NCBI GenBank assembly: GCA_946537305.1
Contig: CAMNFR010000011.1
Location: 1 to 53,611, forward strand
Length of the DNA stretch: 53,611 nt
Direction: 5' to 3'
Origin: an uncultured Lachnospiraceae bacterium
GTDB lineage: Bacteria; Bacillota; Clostridia; Lachnospirales; Lachnospiraceae
The position numbers and the translations under genes are program-made. Every line of letters starts with the position of its first letter. Within the stretch, counting starts at the first letter, position 1. The notes beneath the pieces were generated by a model. That model worked only from the letters and a program-made list of their open reading frames with translations, had not been told where the DNA came from and did not search any database. This document shows, in pieces, positions 24,843 through 34,518 of this stretch.

Positions 24843-27800
24843 TTATCCGGCTTCATCCACGATGGACGGGTCGGTCAGATCCACGGAAACCAGCGCAGAG
24901 ACGCCTTTTTCCTGCATGGTGATACCATACAGGCGGTCTGCCATCTCCATGGTGCCGCGCCGGTGCGTGATCACAATAAACTGTGTCTGCCCTTTCAGGC
25001 GGTCCAGATAGGCTGCGTAACGGTCCACATTGGGCTCGTCAAGTGCGGCCTCGATCTCATCCAGCAGGCAGAACGGTGACGGCTTCAGGTTCTGGATGGC
25101 AAACAGCAGGGCGATGGCCGTGAGCGCCTTTTCCCCGCCGGAAAGCTGCATCATGTTCTGCAGTTTTTTGCCGGGCGGCTGGGCATTGATGATGATGCCG
25201 GCCTCCAGAAGATCCTCTGCCTCCGTCAGGGAGAGCTGGCCCTTGCCGCCGCCGAACAGCTCCTTAAAGACCTTTTCAAATTCCGTCTGAATGCGCGCAA
25301 AATTTTCCTTAAACTGTTTGCGCATACCCGCTTCCAGTTCACGGATGATCTTTTTCAGGCTGTCGGACGCCTTTACCAGGTCCGCGTGCTGGGCGGACAG
25401 GAAGGTATAGCGCTCCGAAACATCCCGGTATTCCTCCATGGCGTTCACGTTGACCGGTCCCAGTTCCCGGATCTTTGTTTTCAGGGTGCTGACCGTCTTC
25501 CGGCTTTCGGAAAGCGTTGCCGTGCTCTCCGGATCTGCCGCGGCTTCTGCCTCGGAGGGCGTCATTTCATATTCATTCCAGATGTATTCCACCAGCTTGT
25601 GGATCTGGTCATTCAGCCGTTCGATGGAATTCTGCAGACGCAGGGATTCCCGGTCCAGCTTGCTCATGCGCTCGGTCACGACCTCACGATCCCCGAAGAT
25701 CTGCTGCTGGCTGCGGCTGACCGCTTCTTTGCGGGCGCTCTTTTCCTGCTGATCCTCTGTCAGGATGCGGCAGTTCTCCTTCTCCTTGACGATCTCTTCT
25801 TCCAGCGCTTTCTGCTGCGACTCCCTCTGCTCCCGCATCTGTTCGCCGCCCTCCAGGCTTTCGGAAAGGATCAGGCTTTCATCCCGCCGCTGATCCCGCT
25901 CTTTGATGACGCGCTCCTGATTTTCGCTCAGGAAATCCGCGCGCTGCGCAAGAGCCGCTACCTCCTGCCGCACCTCGGCGGCCTTTCCGGCGGTCTCTTC
26001 CTGCTCCTTCTTCAGTTCCTCCAGACGGGCGGAGGTTTCCTCCGCCTCACCCTCGCACCTGATCATCAGGCGGTCGAGCTCGGAGATGCGTCCGGAAGCA
26101 TCGCCTCTTTCTTTTTCATAGGCAGCAAAATGCCGGCGCAGCTCCTTTTCCTGCTCCTGCCGCTCCCCGGCGCTCTTCGCAAGTTCCTGCCGGTGAGTCT
26201 GCTGCTGATTCAGGTCGATGGAAGCCGTATTTCTGGCCAGTTCCAGCCGGTGCAGCTGTCCCTGGGCCTCTTCTCTGGTACGGACCGCCTCTGCGATGGC
26301 CTGTTCCAGGGCTTCCTGCTGCTCTCTGAGTTCTTTGATCTGCTTCTGCAGCGCTTTGCAGGTCTCGCCCAGTTCCTCGATTTCCCGGCGTCTTCCCAGC
26401 AGGTTGCTGTTGTTCTTATAGCTGCCGCCGGTGATGGCGCCGCCGGGGCTTAACAGTTCGCCCTCCAGGGTCACCAGATTCAGGGAATAGCGGTATTTAG
26501 ATGCGATGGCCAGCGCGTGATCGATGGTATCCACCACCAGATAGCGCCCCAGCAGATAACGGGCGATTCCCAGGAATTCATCCTGCGTCTCCACCAGTTC
26601 CGAGGCCACGCCCAGGGCTCCGGTTTCCCGCAGTGCTTCCGGGCGCGGGAACGAATCCTTCCCGCGGACACTGGTCAGCGGCAGGAAGGTAGCCCGTCCG
26701 TAGCGATTGGATTTCAGATATTCCACCAGGCGCTTGGCCGTGGGCTCATCCCGCGTAACGATATTCTGAATGCGGCCGCCCAGGGCGGTCTCAATGGCCG
26801 TCTCGTACTCAGCCTGCGTGTGGAATAGATCCGCCACCACGCCCAGAATGCCGGGCTCCGCGCTCTTTCGCTCCATTACACGGCGGATGCTGCTGCCGTA
26901 ACCTTCGTAGCGCTCCGCTAGATTCAGCAGGGATTCCCGCTGGCTGCGGCGGGTATGATAATTCTGCTGCGCCTGTGCCAGCCTTCCGCTCACGTTCCGC
27001 AGCTTCTTTTCTGCATCCTCTTCCCGGACGCGTGCTTCCCGCAAAATGCCCTTCTGGGTCTTCTCCTCCTGCGCCAGAGACTCCAGGTGCGCCTTTCCCT
27101 CCCGGATCAGACGCTCCACTTCCTTCTTTTCAGAGGCAGAATCGGAGGCAGCTGTCTCCAGTGCCGCCAGACGGCTTCCCGTCTGCTCCCACAGCGTCTC
27201 AGAGCGCTCCAGTGAAGCGGTCAGCCCGGTCTTCTGCTCCATGGCCTCCAGGTGCTTTTGATGCAGCTGCGCCAGGCGTGTTTCCTGCCGGCGGATCTCA
27301 TCCTGGATGCCGGTCAGATCTGATTCCAGAGATTCCAATTCTGTCTCCCTGGCCCCCTGCTCCAGCATCAGCTTCTGCTTATCCGCTCGGATCTTTCGGT
27401 ATTCCTCATCCCGTTCTTCGGACTCGGTCTCCAGCTGCTGCAGACGGGCGCGCACGGTCTCTTCGTTCATCAGGGCCGCCTTCAGCTGCTCCTGCAGCAT
27501 GCGCACCTGACCCTCCAGATTCTCCAGATGAACCTTCTTTTCACTCACCGCAGTATTCGCGGACGACAGGGCTTCTTCCAACGTGGAGAGTTCCTCGCTC
27601 AGCGCGTCATACCGCGCCTTCATAGCCTCAGCCTCGGCCCGGGCCTGCTCCAGGTCATCATCCACGATCTTTTTGTTCTGCTCCGCTTCCGCCAGACGAC
27701 GGCTGTAATCCCCGGTCTCCAGGGAAAATGCCTGCATGTCGGCCTTCTTCAGTTCTTCTTTATACTTTAAATAAGCGCGGGCTTTTTCCGCCTGCTTTTC

Positions 27801-28415
27801 CAGCGGGCCTACCTGCTTTTCCAGTTCCTTCAGGATGTCCGTCACGCGGACCAGGTTGCCCTCCTCCGTATCCAGCTTCTTCTGTGTGATCAGCTTGCGT
27901 TTCTTAAACTTAACAATGCCGGCAGCTTCATCAAAAAGCTCCCGGCGGTCCTCCGGCTTATTGCTCAGTATGCGGTCGATCTGCCCCTGGCCGATGATGG
28001 AATAGCCTTCTTTGCCCACGCCCGTGTCGTAGAACAGTTCGTTGACATCTCTCAGACGGCACTGCTGTCCATTCAGAAGGTACTCGCTCTCTCCCGAGCG
28101 GTAGACCCGTCTGGCCACGGTGACCTCCTCGTAGTCCACCGGAAGCAGATGGTCGCTGTTATCGATCACCAGCGACACGGAGGCATAGCCCTGGGGCTTG
28201 CGGTTCTCGGTACCGGCAAAGATGACATCCTGCATGTTGGCGCCTCGAAGCTGTTTCGCGCTCTGTTCGCCCAGCACCCAGCGGACCGCGTCCGCCACGT
28301 TGCTCTTGCCGCTGCCATTTGGCCCCACGATGCCCATTATGCCCTGATTAAACTCCAGGATGGTCTTGTTGGCAAAGGATTTAAAGCCGATGGCTTCTAT
28401 TTTCTTCAGATACAT
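24843..28415 (-). CDS. smc: Chromosome segregation protein SMC
   Basis: 1190 residues, the usual bacterial SMC length. Walker A GPNGSGKSNVADAVRW near 32-47; long coiled coil ~170-500; hinge ~515-660 (GILGVVADLFHTQ, GRATFLPLTSV, then GGAITGGSYK); second coiled coil ~670-1020; ABC signature LSGGEKALTAIALLF and Walker B FCLLDEIEAALD near 1100-1150. Together with ScpAB it forms the condensin that organises and separates chromosomes. The start overlaps the end of rnc by ten bases, and it is the last gene of the plsX-acpP-rnc-smc transcript. Confidence 0.97.
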   Translation of the reverse strand: MYLKKIEAIGFKSFANKTILEFNQGIMGIVGPNGSGKSNVADAVRWVLGEQSAKQLRGANMQDVIFAGTENRKPQGYASVSLVIDNSDHLLPVDYEEVTVARRVYRSGESEYLLNGQQCRLRDVNELFYDTGVGKEGYSIIGQGQIDRILSNKPEDRRELFDEAAGIVKFKKRKLITQKKLDTEEGNLVRVTDILKELEKQVGPLEKQAEKARAYLKYKEELKKADMQAFSLETGDYSRRLAEAEQNKKIVDDDLEQARAEAEAMKARYDALSEELSTLEEALSSANTAVSEKKVHLENLEGQVRMLQEQLKAALMNEETVRARLQQLETESEERDEEYRKIRADKQKLMLEQGARETELESLESDLTGIQDEIRRQETRLAQLHQKHLEAMEQKTGLTASLERSETLWEQTGSRLAALETAASDSASEKKEVERLIREGKAHLESLAQEEKTQKGILREARVREEDAEKKLRNVSGRLAQAQQNYHTRRSQRESLLNLAERYEGYGSSIRRVMERKSAEPGILGVVADLFHTQAEYETAIETALGGRIQNIVTRDEPTAKRLVEYLKSNRYGRATFLPLTSVRGKDSFPRPEALRETGALGVASELVETQDEFLGIARYLLGRYLVVDTIDHALAIASKYRYSLNLVTLEGELLSPGGAITGGSYKNNSNLLGRRREIEELGETCKALQKQIKELREQQEALEQAIAEAVRTREEAQGQLHRLELARNTASIDLNQQQTHRQELAKSAGERQEQEKELRRHFAAYEKERGDASGRISELDRLMIRCEGEAEETSARLEELKKEQEETAGKAAEVRQEVAALAQRADFLSENQERVIKERDQRRDESLILSESLEGGEQMREQRESQQKALEEEIVKEKENCRILTEDQQEKSARKEAVSRSQQQIFGDREVVTERMSKLDRESLRLQNSIERLNDQIHKLVEYIWNEYEMTPSEAEAAADPESTATLSESRKTVSTLKTKIRELGPVNVNAMEEYRDVSERYTFLSAQHADLVKASDSLKKIIRELEAGMRKQFKENFARIQTEFEKVFKELFGGGKGQLSLTEAEDLLEAGIIINAQPPGKKLQNMMQLSGGEKALTAIALLFAIQNLKPSPFCLLDEIEAALDEPNVDRYAAYLDRLKGQTQFIVITHRRGTMEMADRLYGITMQEKGVSALVSVDLTDPSIVDEAG

Positions 28416-29098
28416 CCGGGATCTCCTTCTTGCAGTGCCAGGATGGCCTCATAGGCCGCCCGCTGCTCCGCGGCTTTTTTGCTGTGCCCGGTTCCGCTGC
28501 CAAAGCACTGTTCTCCGACCCATACCCGGACCGTGAACATCCGGTCGTGCTCCGGCCCCTCTTCACCGGCCAGTTCATAGCGCAGCGGAGAAAGATTTCT
28601 CTGCTGCACCACTTCCTGAAGGATGGTCTTGCTGTCGTAAAAGAGTTTCCTTTTTTCAATATCCGCCATCACAAAACGGCGCACAAATTCTTTTGCATCA
28701 GCAAAACCACCATCCAGATAGATGGCGCCGATCAAAGCTTCCAGCGCATCAGAAATAATGGAGGGGCGTTTTCTTCCGCCGGTGGCCTCCTCCCCCTTGC
28801 CCAGCTTCAGGTATCCGGCCAGGTGAATGCCTTCCGCCACGTCCGCCAGGGAAGGTTCGCAGACAATACTCGCGCGCAGCTTTGTCAGCTCTCCCTCCGG
28901 ATGATCCGGATATTTCTCAAACAAAAATTCACTGGAGGAAAGTTCCAGAACGGCATCCCCCAGGAATTCCAAGCGTTCATTGCTTGCCAGACGGCTGCCG
29001 GCATGCTCGTTGGCGTACGAGCTGTGGGTCAGCGCCTGATCAAGCAGGGACGGATCGTGAAAATGGTATCCGATCCGTTCCTGTAATTTTTTGTACAT
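28406..29098 (-). CDS. rnc: Ribonuclease III
   Basis: 230 residues from the ATG at 29098 (MYKKLQERIGYHF), which has GGAG nine bases upstream; an in-frame ATG seven codons earlier has no visible ribosome site. Catalytic domain ~1-150 with signature NERLEFLGDAVLEL and the downstream acidic pair in SDALEALIGAIYLD; double-stranded RNA-binding domain ~160-228 (SKKAAEQRAAYEAIL). It processes rRNA precursors and structured RNAs. Its 3' end overlaps smc, the standard Firmicute order acpP-rnc-smc. Confidence 0.95.
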   Translation of the reverse strand: MYKKLQERIGYHFHDPSLLDQALTHSSYANEHAGSRLASNERLEFLGDAVLELSSSEFLFEKYPDHPEGELTKLRASIVCEPSLADVAEGIHLAGYLKLGKGEEATGGRKRPSIISDALEALIGAIYLDGGFADAKEFVRRFVMADIEKRKLFYDSKTILQEVVQQRNLSPLRYELAGEEGPEHDRMFTVRVWVGEQCFGSGTGHSKKAAEQRAAYEAILALQEGDPGCI

Positions 29099-29137
29099 GT
29101 TGAAATACTCCATACTCATTATAATATATGAAGAAAA

Positions 29138-29365
29138 CTACTCTGCCTTTCGAATAGCTTCAAAAGCGTCGCCGACGGTCACAATGCTTTCCAGCACGTC
29201 ATCCGGGATCTCGATTCCAAGTTCCTCCTCCAGCTGCATGATGATATCCATGCGGTCCAGGGAATCGGCCTCCAGATCATCCGCGAAGGATTTCTCTTCG
29301 GTCACTGTGGCGGGATCAATATCCAGTACGCCGGCTACGATTTTCTGTAAAGTTTCAAATTCCAT
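29138..29365 (-). CDS. acpP: Acyl carrier protein
   Basis: 75 residues, acidic, four-helix ACP. The phosphopantetheine attachment serine is Ser35 in LEADSLDRMD. It carries acyl chains in fatty-acid synthesis. AGGAGG precedes the ATG; it lies 12 bases after plsX and 39 bases before rnc. Confidence 0.97.
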   Translation of the reverse strand: MEFETLQKIVAGVLDIDPATVTEEKSFADDLEADSLDRMDIIMQLEEELGIEIPDDVLESIVTVGDAFEAIRKAE

Positions 29366-29377
29366 ATTATTTTCCTC

Positions 29378-30388
29378 CTAATCATTATTTTCCGTCAGAC
29401 TGGTCCGGATCTTTCCGGCAATATCCTGCTGATGGAAAGTGATGCACTGTAAAATAGAGTTGCGCACTTCTTTTGCCTTTGCGCTCCCGTGGGTCTTCAC
29501 CACCAGACCATTAAGGCCTAACATAGGCGCCCCGCCGTATTCCGTGGCATCCAGCTCCTTTAAGGTTTCCTTTAAGGCGGGCTTTACCAGCAGCGCGCCG
29601 ATCTTTGACCGAAGGCTGCTCATCATGCCCTGCTTGACCTTGCCCAGGAGCGCAGAGGCCGTTCCCTCGTACAGCTTCAGGATCACATTGCCCGTAAAGG
29701 CCTCGCACACAATTACGTCTGCGCCGCCGTGGGGTATTTCACGCGCCTCAATGCTGCCGGTAAAGTTCAGGTCCTTGCAGGCCTTCAGCAGGGGGAAGGT
29801 CTCTTTGACCAACGCATTCCCCTTTTCCTCCTCCAGACCGATGTTCACGATAGCCACACGAGGCTGTTTGACGCCCATGACATGCTCCATATAAATGGAG
29901 CCCATGCGCGCGAACTGCACCAGATGATTGCTGCGGGCGTCCACATTGGCGCCGCAGTCGATCAGGAGCGCCACGCCGTTCGTCGTGGGAATCAGAGACG
30001 CCAGCGGCGTGCGGTCGATCCCGCGGATGCGGCCGACCAGCAGCTGTCCGCCCACCAGCACGGCGCCGGTGCTTCCGGCGGACACGAAGGCGTCCGCCCG
30101 GCCTTCCCGGATCAGCTTCTGACCCACCACAATAGACGAATCCTTCTTGCGGCGGATGGACTGTACCGGCGGATCACCGGTCTCGATGACCTCCGTCGCG
30201 GGAACGATGGACAGCCGGTCCTGCGGATAGCTTCCGGTCAGATACGGCTCGATCGCCTCCGGACGCCCTACCAGCAGTACTTCTACCTCTTCACTTTCCC
30301 GCAGAGCCTGCAGGCTCCCTTTTATGATTTCCGCCGGGGCGTTATCACCACCCATGGCATCCACAGCAACGCGGGTCCTCTCACTCAT
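29378..30388 (-). CDS. plsX: Phosphate acyltransferase PlsX
   Basis: 336 residues from the ATG at 30388 (MSERTRVAVDAMGGD), with GGAGG ten bases upstream; a GTG three codons earlier sits too close to the ribosome site. The N-terminal motif AVDAMGGDNAP, then SAGSTGAVLVGG and PNIG-type segment AIVNIGLEEEKGN, identify PlsX, which makes acyl-phosphate from acyl-ACP for phospholipid synthesis. Directly followed by acpP, its partner. Confidence 0.96.
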   Translation of the reverse strand: MSERTRVAVDAMGGDNAPAEIIKGSLQALRESEEVEVLLVGRPEAIEPYLTGSYPQDRLSIVPATEVIETGDPPVQSIRRKKDSSIVVGQKLIREGRADAFVSAGSTGAVLVGGQLLVGRIRGIDRTPLASLIPTTNGVALLIDCGANVDARSNHLVQFARMGSIYMEHVMGVKQPRVAIVNIGLEEEKGNALVKETFPLLKACKDLNFTGSIEAREIPHGGADVIVCEAFTGNVILKLYEGTASALLGKVKQGMMSSLRSKIGALLVKPALKETLKELDATEYGGAPMLGLNGLVVKTHGSAKAKEVRNSILQCITFHQQDIAGKIRTSLTENND

Positions 30389-30415
30389 AGGGATCACACC
30401 TCCCGAAATGAAAAT

Positions 30416-31327
30416 CTATAATTGTACGAACTCAAGGGCAAACAGCCCGGCACAGGCCAGCAGAAGCAGCAGCATGCCCGGGTTCAGGAACGCCAGATGC
30501 TCCCAGCGGTGATGCGGCAGCCTGATCCAGCCCCGAAGCAGCCGGAAAGATCTGCGGCGTCGTATCAGCATGACAAACCCTGCCACCGCAAGCCCTAATT
30601 CCAGAACGGCCCATATTCCTAGCAGGAAATCCGAATTCTCCTGCGTAATGGCGACCGGCAGCACGCCGAAGAAAAAGTTCACGAACATATGCAGTACGAT
30701 GGTATACCGCAGGCGCCCTGTGCGCAGATAAATATAACCAAACAGCAGTCCCACCGCAAAAGCGTAGAAAAGCTGGCTGAAATTCCCATGGAACAATCCG
30801 AACAGAAGCGCCGAAATGATCATAGCCGGGCGGTCGCCCAGGCGGTTCAGCCGGTCGATCAGGAGCTTACGGAATACGAATTCCTCCCACAGCGGCGCCG
30901 CGATCACAACAAAGACCAGCGTGTAGGCCAGGGAATAATTGCTCATCATATCTTCCACCGGATTGGTTATCGGCAGGCCAAGCAATCGATTGATCAGAAA
31001 GTTCACGCCGTACCCCAGCAGATTTCCGGCAATCAGCAGAAAACAGGCGATCATCAGCAACTGGAAAAAGTCCTGTGCAGAAAGCGTCTTCTTTTCCATA
31101 GGATCCGCCGGCACGCGGGAAATCAGGATAGCACCGATGGGAAACGCAATGAAATACTGCCCGACTGCTGCCAGAATGCCCCTCGCATCCGCATCTGCCA
31201 CCATATCAGGCCACAGCAGCGAAGCCGCCGCCAGCAGATCATAGCCCGCCAGAACCGTAGAGAGCAGCAGGAAGAAAAGTCCAAAGCACATGACCGAGAT
31301 CCGCCACCGCTCCGTCTTTTTATTCAA
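30416..31327 (-). CDS. CPBP-family intramembrane metalloprotease
   Basis: 303 residues, about eight membrane segments. The CPBP/Rce1-like motifs are EEFVFRKLL (glutamate pair), FGLFHGNFSQ (histidine) and LHMFVNFFFG (histidine), the expected metal ligands. Family members cleave membrane or prenylated/peptide substrates and some protect against the cell's own bacteriocins. Start: TTG at 31327 (31 bases past the -10 box); a CTG three codons upstream has a better-placed GGAGGGG, so the exact start is uncertain. It is the first gene of the transcript from 31372-31400 leading to plsX. Confidence 0.85.
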   Translation of the reverse strand: MNKKTERWRISVMCFGLFFLLLSTVLAGYDLLAAASLLWPDMVADADARGILAAVGQYFIAFPIGAILISRVPADPMEKKTLSAQDFFQLLMIACFLLIAGNLLGYGVNFLINRLLGLPITNPVEDMMSNYSLAYTLVFVVIAAPLWEEFVFRKLLIDRLNRLGDRPAMIISALLFGLFHGNFSQLFYAFAVGLLFGYIYLRTGRLRYTIVLHMFVNFFFGVLPVAITQENSDFLLGIWAVLELGLAVAGFVMLIRRRRSFRLLRGWIRLPHHRWEHLAFLNPGMLLLLLACAGLFALEFVQL

Positions 31328-31371
31328 TGGTTCCAGAACGCATCCCCTCCCTTCATACCTGTATCTGAATT

Positions 31372-31400
31372 ATTATACCCTGTCCTCTGTACTTTTTCAA
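31372..31400 (-). promoter_or_regulatory. Promoter of the CPBP-plsX-acpP-rnc-smc operon
   Basis: Minus strand TTGAAA, 17 bases, TATAAT, a near-consensus promoter about 45 bases before the first gene. No terminator is visible before smc ends. Confidence 0.8.
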
Positions 31401-31466
31401 GCGCATTCCTCTTCTTTACTGTCTTGATTCATTAACGAAGCTTCCCGCCTGTAACGTTTATAATGC

Positions 31467-31495
31467 TTGCATCTTTTTTCGTTTTTTCTTATAAT
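31467..31495 (+). promoter_or_regulatory. Promoter of the AIM24 gene
   Basis: TTGCAT, 17 bases, TATAAT, 35 bases before the ATG at 31531. Another TATAAT at 31459-31464 lacks a -35 box. Confidence 0.65.
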
Positions 31496-31530
31496 CATAG
31501 AAAGCGAAGAAAAACAGGGAGGTATCCGCT

Positions 31531-32382
31531 ATGATCACTGCCAACTTTCTAAAGGAGACCACCAACAAAAGAATCATCGAAAAGCGTGACAAATTTTATG
31601 TCATTGAATATCTGAAGAATCTGAGCGATGACCCGGAGGAGGCGATGTTCTCTTATTTTGCCAGCCAGATGAATGTCCGCAAACGGCAGCTGGCGATCAA
31701 CCTGCAGGATGACGATGTGGTCGTGCAGGCCGGTTCCATGGAGTGGATGGCCGGCGCCCTGAAGGTATCTTCCAATGTCAAGGGCGTGGGCGATCTGACC
31801 AAAAAGCTGATCGGCGGAAAGCTGACCAATGAATCCGCCATCAAGCCGCGTTATACCGGGAGCGGCCTGCTGGTGTTAGAGCCTACCTATCGCCACATCC
31901 TTCTGGAGGATCTGGAGGACTGGAACGGAGAAATGGTCCTGGAAAACGGCCTTTTCCTGGCCTGTGACGGAGAGATAAATATCCGCACCGTGGCCCGCAA
32001 TACCATTTCTTCCATGGCCCTGGGCAATGAAGGAATGTTCAACTGCATGCTGCAGGGCAGCGGCATCGTAGCCCTGGAAAGCTATATTCCTCGCGAAGAA
32101 CTGGTGATGATCGACCTTCGGGATGATGTGCTGCGGGTGGACGGCAACTATGCCATCGCCTGGAGCCAGTCCCTGAAATTTACCGTGGAAAAGACCACCG
32201 CTACCTTTGTGGGCTCGGACATCTCCGGGGAAGGCATGGTCAACACGTACCGCGGCACGGGCCGAGTCCTTCTGGCCCCCATCCGGGATCGTGTACCTAT
32301 CACCAAATGGGAAGTCAATGAGCGGAGCAGAAGAGCCAAAAAAGAAGAAGTTGAAAACGACTATCACGAAGAGGAGGAATAA
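31531..32382 (+). CDS. AIM24-family protein
   Basis: 283 residues of mainly beta structure matching the AIM24/TIGR00266 family: repeated G-rich strands such as VVVQAGSMEWMAGALK, SGLLVLEPTYRHILLE, MLQGSGIVALES and YRGTGRVLLAP. No signal or membrane segment. The biochemical role is unknown in bacteria; the mitochondrial namesake supports inner-membrane organisation. The C-terminus is highly charged (EEVENDYHEEEE). GGGAGG precedes the ATG. The ProC-like gene follows after six bases, so they are co-transcribed. Confidence 0.85.
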   Translation: MITANFLKETTNKRIIEKRDKFYVIEYLKNLSDDPEEAMFSYFASQMNVRKRQLAINLQDDDVVVQAGSMEWMAGALKVSSNVKGVGDLTKKLIGGKLTNESAIKPRYTGSGLLVLEPTYRHILLEDLEDWNGEMVLENGLFLACDGEINIRTVARNTISSMALGNEGMFNCMLQGSGIVALESYIPREELVMIDLRDDVLRVDGNYAIAWSQSLKFTVEKTTATFVGSDISGEGMVNTYRGTGRVLLAPIRDRVPITKWEVNERSRRAKKEEVENDYHEEEE

Positions 32383-32388
32383 CCGGCT

Positions 32389-33171
32389 ATGATCAGGATC
32401 GGGATTATCGGCACGGGTACCATATCCACCGCGCTGGTGACAGGCTTTTTGACCTGTGAGGAAGGCACTGGGAATTATCATTTTTATCTTTCTCCCAGGA
32501 ACACGGCCAAAGCGGCGGCCCTGAAGGAGCGTTTTCCGGATGGTGTGACGGTCTGCGAAAACAATCAGGAGGCCGTGGATGCCTCTGAGTGGGTCTTTTT
32601 GACCGTACTGCCCCGCCAGGGAGAGGAGGTCATCTCTCCCCTCTCCTTCCGGGAGGATCAGAAGATCCTAACCATCATGAGCGATCATCCCGTGGAGCGG
32701 GTACAGGAGTGGACCGCGCCGGCATCAAAGATCGTGCGGATGGTCCCTCTTCCTTTCGCCGCCCTTCACATCGGGCCCATCGCCATTTATCCGGAGGATT
32801 CGGAGATCCGGCAGATGTTCACTCCGCTGGGAGAGATCATCTCTGTGCAGGAGCAGGGACAGCTCTCCATTATCTCCGGCCTGACCGCCATCATGAGCGC
32901 CTATTACCACCTGATCTATGATGTGACAGACTGGGGCTGCGAGCAGGGGCTGCCGGCCGAAGCCTCTCTGAAATATATGACCGCATTCTTTGAAGCGCTC
33001 AGCCACAAGGCCGCGCTGGCCCCCGACGGGGACGTGAAGGCACTGGCCTACGAGATGACGCCCGGCGGCCTGAATGAGATGGCTTTAAAGAACCTGCTGG
33101 GGCACGATGCGTTCCGTCTGTGGCGAGACGCCCTGGATGAAGTCATGGCCCGTCTGAACGCCCACGCGTAA
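32389..33171 (+). CDS. Pyrroline-5-carboxylate reductase-like NAD(P)-binding protein
   Basis: 260 residues. The N-terminal Rossmann fold IGIIGTGTISTALVTGF and the helical C-terminal domain match the ProC/F420-dependent NADP reductase family. The C-terminal part carries TPGGLNEMALKNL, like the TPGGTT region of ProC, but the sequence is divergent and may have a different imine or keto substrate. It is second in the operon with AIM24. It ends at the GGGAC palindrome at 33175-33209, convergent with rlmH. Confidence 0.75.
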   Translation: MIRIGIIGTGTISTALVTGFLTCEEGTGNYHFYLSPRNTAKAAALKERFPDGVTVCENNQEAVDASEWVFLTVLPRQGEEVISPLSFREDQKILTIMSDHPVERVQEWTAPASKIVRMVPLPFAALHIGPIAIYPEDSEIRQMFTPLGEIISVQEQGQLSIISGLTAIMSAYYHLIYDVTDWGCEQGLPAEASLKYMTAFFEALSHKAALAPDGDVKALAYEMTPGGLNEMALKNLLGHDAFRLWRDALDEVMARLNAHA

Positions 33172-33174
33172 GAC

Positions 33175-33209
33175 GGAGACAGGGGACGGACCTGTGTCTC
33201 CCTGTCTCC
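33175..33209. repeat. Palindrome with GGGGAC core between convergent genes
   Basis: Ten-base arms GGAGACAGGG and CCCTGTCTCC (33175-33184, 33200-33209), extended inside by GAC/GTC with one bulged base. It lies in the 37-base gap between the ProC-like gene and rlmH and may serve as a two-way terminator, though no T-tract follows. Confidence 0.7.
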
Positions 33210-33688
33210 TATTTATGGTAGGGCTCGCCCCGTGCGATCTTCGCGGCGCGGTAGATCTGCTCTGCCAGGATGACGCGCATCAGCTGATGGGGATAGGTCA
33301 TGCGGCCGAAGCTGATCTTCCGGTCGGCACGGGCCAGCACGGCCTGAGAAAGCCCTAGGGAACCGCCGATCACAAAGATCACGTGAGAGGTCCCCGTGAC
33401 CGCCAGCTTTTCCAGGCGGGCGGCAAATTCCTCGGAGGAAAGCAGTTCTCCCTCGATGGCCAGCGCGATCACATACGCGCCGTCCGGAATCTTAGAAAGC
33501 AGACGCTCTCCTTCTTTTTCTTTGATCTGTATATTTTCCGCCGGAGATGCATTCTCCGGCGTTTTTTCATCCGCGACCTCTTCGACGGTCAGCTTGTGAT
33601 AGCGGCTCAGCCGCTTTTCATATTCGGCCAGGGCGTCGCGCCAGTATTTTTCCTTGCATTTGCCCACCGCCAATATGGTGATCTTCAT
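33209..33688 (-). CDS. rlmH: 23S rRNA pseudouridine-1915 N3-methyltransferase RlmH
   Basis: 159 residues from the ATG at 33688 ([10 protein letters not shown]), with GGAGG eight bases upstream. SPOUT-fold methyltransferase with the SAM-binding knot [13 protein letters not shown] and the C-terminal [14 protein letters not shown] typical of RlmH. It methylates pseudouridine 1915 of 23S rRNA in the assembled ribosome. Divergent from the membrane protein at 33750. Confidence 0.96.
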   Translation of the reverse strand: MKITILAVGKCKEKYWRDALAEYEKRLSRYHKLTVEEVADEKTPENASPAENIQIKEKEGERLLSKIPDGAYVIALAIEGELLSSEEFAARLEKLAVTGTSHVIFVIGGSLGLSQAVLARADRKISFGRMTYPHQLMRVILAEQIYRAAKIARGEPYHK

Positions 33689-33749
33689 TGCATCTTCCTC
33701 CATTTTCTGTTACAATCATTTCCGTAGTCCGCTGACAGGAGGTGAGAGC

Positions 33750-34499
33750 ATGCCCTACTGGGAGGCGCTCGGACGCGCCATCGTTACACAGGAATCGCAG
33801 GAATACGCAGAGGCCATCGCCCGCTTTCTGAATGATGAAGGGATCGATGCCACCATCACCCGGGATTCTTCCTCTTTGCTGTACACCGTGACCGTTCCCA
33901 AGGACCAGGAGCCGGACGCCGGACGCCTGATGGAGCGCTACCACCTGCAGGCCAGGCCGGCCGAGGAGCAGGCGGAGGCGTACCGAAGACAGACGCTCTC
34001 TCCCTCGCCCAGCTTTGTGCCGTCGGAGGAGAAATTCCGCACCAGCACCAATTCCTCCTTCATATTTGTGATCTGCGGCGCCGTTATCTTTGTCATGGCG
34101 CTGGTCCACTTCTTCCTGATCATCTATCACGTACAGGAAGGGACCATGGATGACTGCGTGCTGGAGCTGATCCTCGGATTTATTTTTCTGATGTTCGGCA
34201 TCACCACCCAGCAGAAGGTCCGCATCATGAAGGACAAGATCCTGGAAGAAAATGCCTTCAATGATCAGCTCATCCGCTGGTTCACGCAGACCTACCCGGC
34301 GGATTATCTGGACCGGCTGATCCTGGCCGCCTCGGATGACCAGGACATCCCAGAGGAGGAAATGTTCTTTCTCCGCCGCCAGCTCATTCACGATAACATC
34401 CTGCGGGAATATGATATTAAGGACACTGCCTATCTGGATTATATCACAGATCTCATCTACAAGAAACTATATGTACCAAATGGAATGACGGCCGCATAG
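33750..34499 (+). CDS. Membrane protein of unknown function
   Basis: 249 residues from the ATG at 33750 (MPYWEALGRAIV), preceded by AGGAGGTGAG. A soluble N-terminal domain (~1-100, QESQEYAEAIARFLNDEGIDATI, resembling small alpha/beta signal-transducing folds) is followed by two membrane segments (~105-127 and ~138-155) and a helical tail (~160-249). I do not recognise a family. The final codons form part of the terminator at 34484-34514. Its upstream region is shared with rlmH. Confidence 0.7.
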   Translation: MPYWEALGRAIVTQESQEYAEAIARFLNDEGIDATITRDSSSLLYTVTVPKDQEPDAGRLMERYHLQARPAEEQAEAYRRQTLSPSPSFVPSEEKFRTSTNSSFIFVICGAVIFVMALVHFFLIIYHVQEGTMDDCVLELILGFIFLMFGITTQQKVRIMKDKILEENAFNDQLIRWFTQTYPADYLDRLILAASDDQDIPEEEMFFLRRQLIHDNILREYDIKDTAYLDYITDLIYKKLYVPNGMTAA

Positions 34500-34514
34500 G
34501 GCCGTCATTTTTTG
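34484..34514 (+). terminator. Terminator overlapping the end of the membrane-protein gene
   Basis: AATGACGGCC, loop, GGCCGTCATT, then TTTTTG. The upstream arm encodes the last residues and the loop includes the TAG stop. Confidence 0.85.
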
Positions 34515-34518
34515 ATCC

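Noticed and set aside
29100-29125. TATAAT upstream of rnc as a promoter
   Set aside because: No -35 box at a suitable distance, and the gene sits in a tight operon behind acpP.
33654-33749. Upstream extension of the membrane-protein gene at 33750
   Set aside because: The extension overlaps the 5' end of rlmH on the other strand, and AGGAGGTGAG directly precedes the ATG at 33750.
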